Of a DNA stretch of 64,000 nucleotides, positions 62,480-64,000 are shown piece by piece. Each line of letters begins with the position of its first letter. Positions within the stretch are counted from its first letter, which is position 1. Origin of the DNA: Druceiella hillmani (Eukaryota; Arthropoda; Insecta; Lepidoptera; Hepialidae); contig JAYKKI010000016.1 in assembly GCA_039881145.1 (NCBI GenBank), positions 14,080,501 to 14,144,500 on the forward strand, given 5' to 3'. The notes beneath the pieces were generated by a model. That model saw only the letters and a list, made by a program, of their open reading frames with translations. It was not told the DNA's origin and made no database searches. A program made the position numbers and the translations under genes.

Positions 62480-63095
62480 TGTGAAAAGATTATGTATTCA
62501 GAACTTATATTACAAATAATATAATCCCCGCTGTATGTTGGAAAAATTTGGAATAGGGTAAAAAAATATTGTGGCTTAATAAATTAGTAGAAGAAACCTT
62601 CTTAATTTGTTTACGTACGTTTATAACGTGATCGAATTTACATCATTTATATCATCGTTTGATCATATCCACGAAAATTAAGGATAGTATGTTGTTATTT
62701 AATCCAGATTTTTTTAAGTATATGATAAACTAATTGTAGCATGGGTGAGTTCCCTCACCAATAATTTATTTTTTTTGTAAATACATGTAAGAAATCATAA
62801 GACCTTACTATGTTACAAGATATGAAACACGAAGCTAACCTGAAGATATTTCATTGTTAAATAATTATATATGGGTTAAATTTTTGAGGCTTGATTACAA
62901 TAGGTCATCTAATCAAAATTAACACAGTAGTAATAAGAATCGGTGAAAGGGAAATATCTTAAATTGTTTGTGACTAAAATAAAAGTTTCGGGTATAAAAT
63001 GTTAAACAATTTTGAAATAAGAAAAGCAGGCAGGCTAAAATATATAGTAATTATAAATATTATTTCATGTACTAAAAGCTCGCAAAAGCTTTTAG
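62480..63095. mobile_element. B-private insertion, element E in reverse orientation
   Basis: Reverse complement of 59,041-59,535 over 62,480-62,945, followed by about 150 bases not seen in the other copy. Copy A keeps only the outer flank (TATTCAGAACTTGTATTACA at about 10,350) and then differs. The right part contains the hairpin AAAAGCTCGCAAAAGCTTTTAG-like sequence near 63,075-63,100. Confidence 0.7.
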
Positions 63096-64000
63096 TATAA
63101 TTTTCTTCTTAATCCTTTCCACAAAAGTTTTGAGCTTTAGTTATGATTTAAACACTTCTTCACGCTTTTGAAATGTGTAGATTTTTGGTTTTGAAATTAA
63201 GTATTGTATTTTTATTTTTGCATTATCAGATTTAAAAGTGGGTTAATAAGTCGATAAAATATTAAAAGACGCAAAACTTATCGAAAAAAGTACCATTAAA
63301 GAGCGAGACTAGACGTTTATATTTAACACTGCTGGAAAAGCACGAACATGCTCATACGCACAAATGCGTTCTCGTGTGTATGCACATGCACACAACGGCC
63401 CATGAGCGTACAGACTATATAACCAAATATGTTCGCTTGTATACACGCACATACACAAACACACACACACCCACCCATATATATTAACATAATTTCTTTT
63501 AGACAGAGGTTCGAAGTGTAATACCAACGAAATTATTTTTTATATAGTGTATTTTTAGAGTGGAATAACGTAAGACGTAAAAAAAAAGTCGTCTATCCAT
63601 TTCCAACATGTCTATGTTTTCAGGAGAGCACTCTATCTTCTTTGGAATAGCTTTTCGATATGAACGTATTAAGTAAGAAAGGAATCTATTTTTAGTTAAC
63701 TGAAGTTAATTTGACGAAGTGATGCTGTTTACAATGATGGATGAAAGTAAAAGTATGAATTGGTATCAACACTTTTTTTACGTATCAGATTATTGAGTTT
63801 CAACGTATTGTATCGAAATATTCATAAACAATTTATGATTTTTATGAACGAAGCATGATGGCTATGAGTATCTTCTCGACACAGTGACGACTGCTTCGTG
63901 GCATTTTAGCTACAAGATTATAGATATAACTCCAGCCCCACCAGACGAGCAACTAAAAATGTAACCCGTAAACCTGCAGTGATGAAACACCACGGTTAAG

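Larger units (their letters stand above)
54599..64000. repeat. Segmental duplication, copy B
   Basis: Direct repeat of 1-12,351, truncated by the window end. Anchor pairs (A, B): 1 and 54,599; 2,104 and 56,926; 5,521 and 58,246; 7,076 and 58,533; 8,636 and 60,632; 11,540 and 63,348; 12,300 and 63,956. It is about 3 kb shorter than A because several A-private blocks are missing, partly offset by B-private insertions. No intact gene is recognised. Frames here are not conserved in copy A. Confidence 0.93.

Noticed and set aside
1..64000. CRISPR array, bacterial operon or integrated virus
   Set aside because: No regularly spaced repeats of that type, no prokaryotic gene density, and no recognisable viral gene.

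Overview
This is an AT-rich nuclear window from an animal, most likely an insect. I infer this from the mix of decayed transposons it carries: Tc1/mariner elements of two lineages, a Helitron replication-helicase gene, piggyBac, Copia and Penelope-type hammerhead motifs. It also has long (TA)n tracts and stop codons throughout. I cannot name the order or species. I found no convincing intact host gene, rRNA or tRNA. Almost every supportable feature is a repeat or a broken mobile-element gene, so the region looks like heterochromatin or a transposon graveyard.

Layout. (1) Bases 1-12,351 and 54,599-64,000 are two direct copies (A and B) of one large segmental duplication. Both copies run off the window. 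Blocks that look about 85-95% identical by eye alternate with insertions or deletions private to one copy. Copy A alone holds a 1.7-kb block with a piggyBac remnant, a 1.26-kb block at 5.8-7.1 kb and a 0.7-kb block at 10.8-11.5 kb. Copy B alone holds two inverted copies of a roughly 0.5-kb element and a poly(A)-tailed retro-insertion. (2) 12.35-16.28 kb is AT-rich single-copy sequence with a 50-bp hairpin beside a (TA)n tract. (3) 16,277-31,716 is a giant inverted repeat: a 7.3-kb left arm, a 2.08-kb spacer and a 6.0-kb right arm. Each arm carries, from outside inward, a decayed Helitron gene and two copies of an unrecognised repeat family, called R here. The innermost 1.64 kb of the two arms is nearly identical while the outer parts have diverged, which suggests gene conversion centred on the palindrome. 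(4) 31.7-54.6 kb separates the palindrome from copy B. It contains a 1.33-kb mariner-type element with clear terminal inverted repeats and TA target duplication, a Copia reverse-transcriptase scrap, a degenerate tandem array, an inverted pair of hammerhead-ribozyme-like (Penelope) sequences, two further R copies, two adjacent mariner pseudogenes, and several perfect short palindromes.

Nothing here forms a working pathway. The points of most interest are structural: the long inverted repeat, whose read-through transcript could fold into kilobase-scale double-stranded RNA; the R family, with six copies and a partly conserved reading frame; the inverted hammerhead pair; and the direct duplication flanking the whole region.
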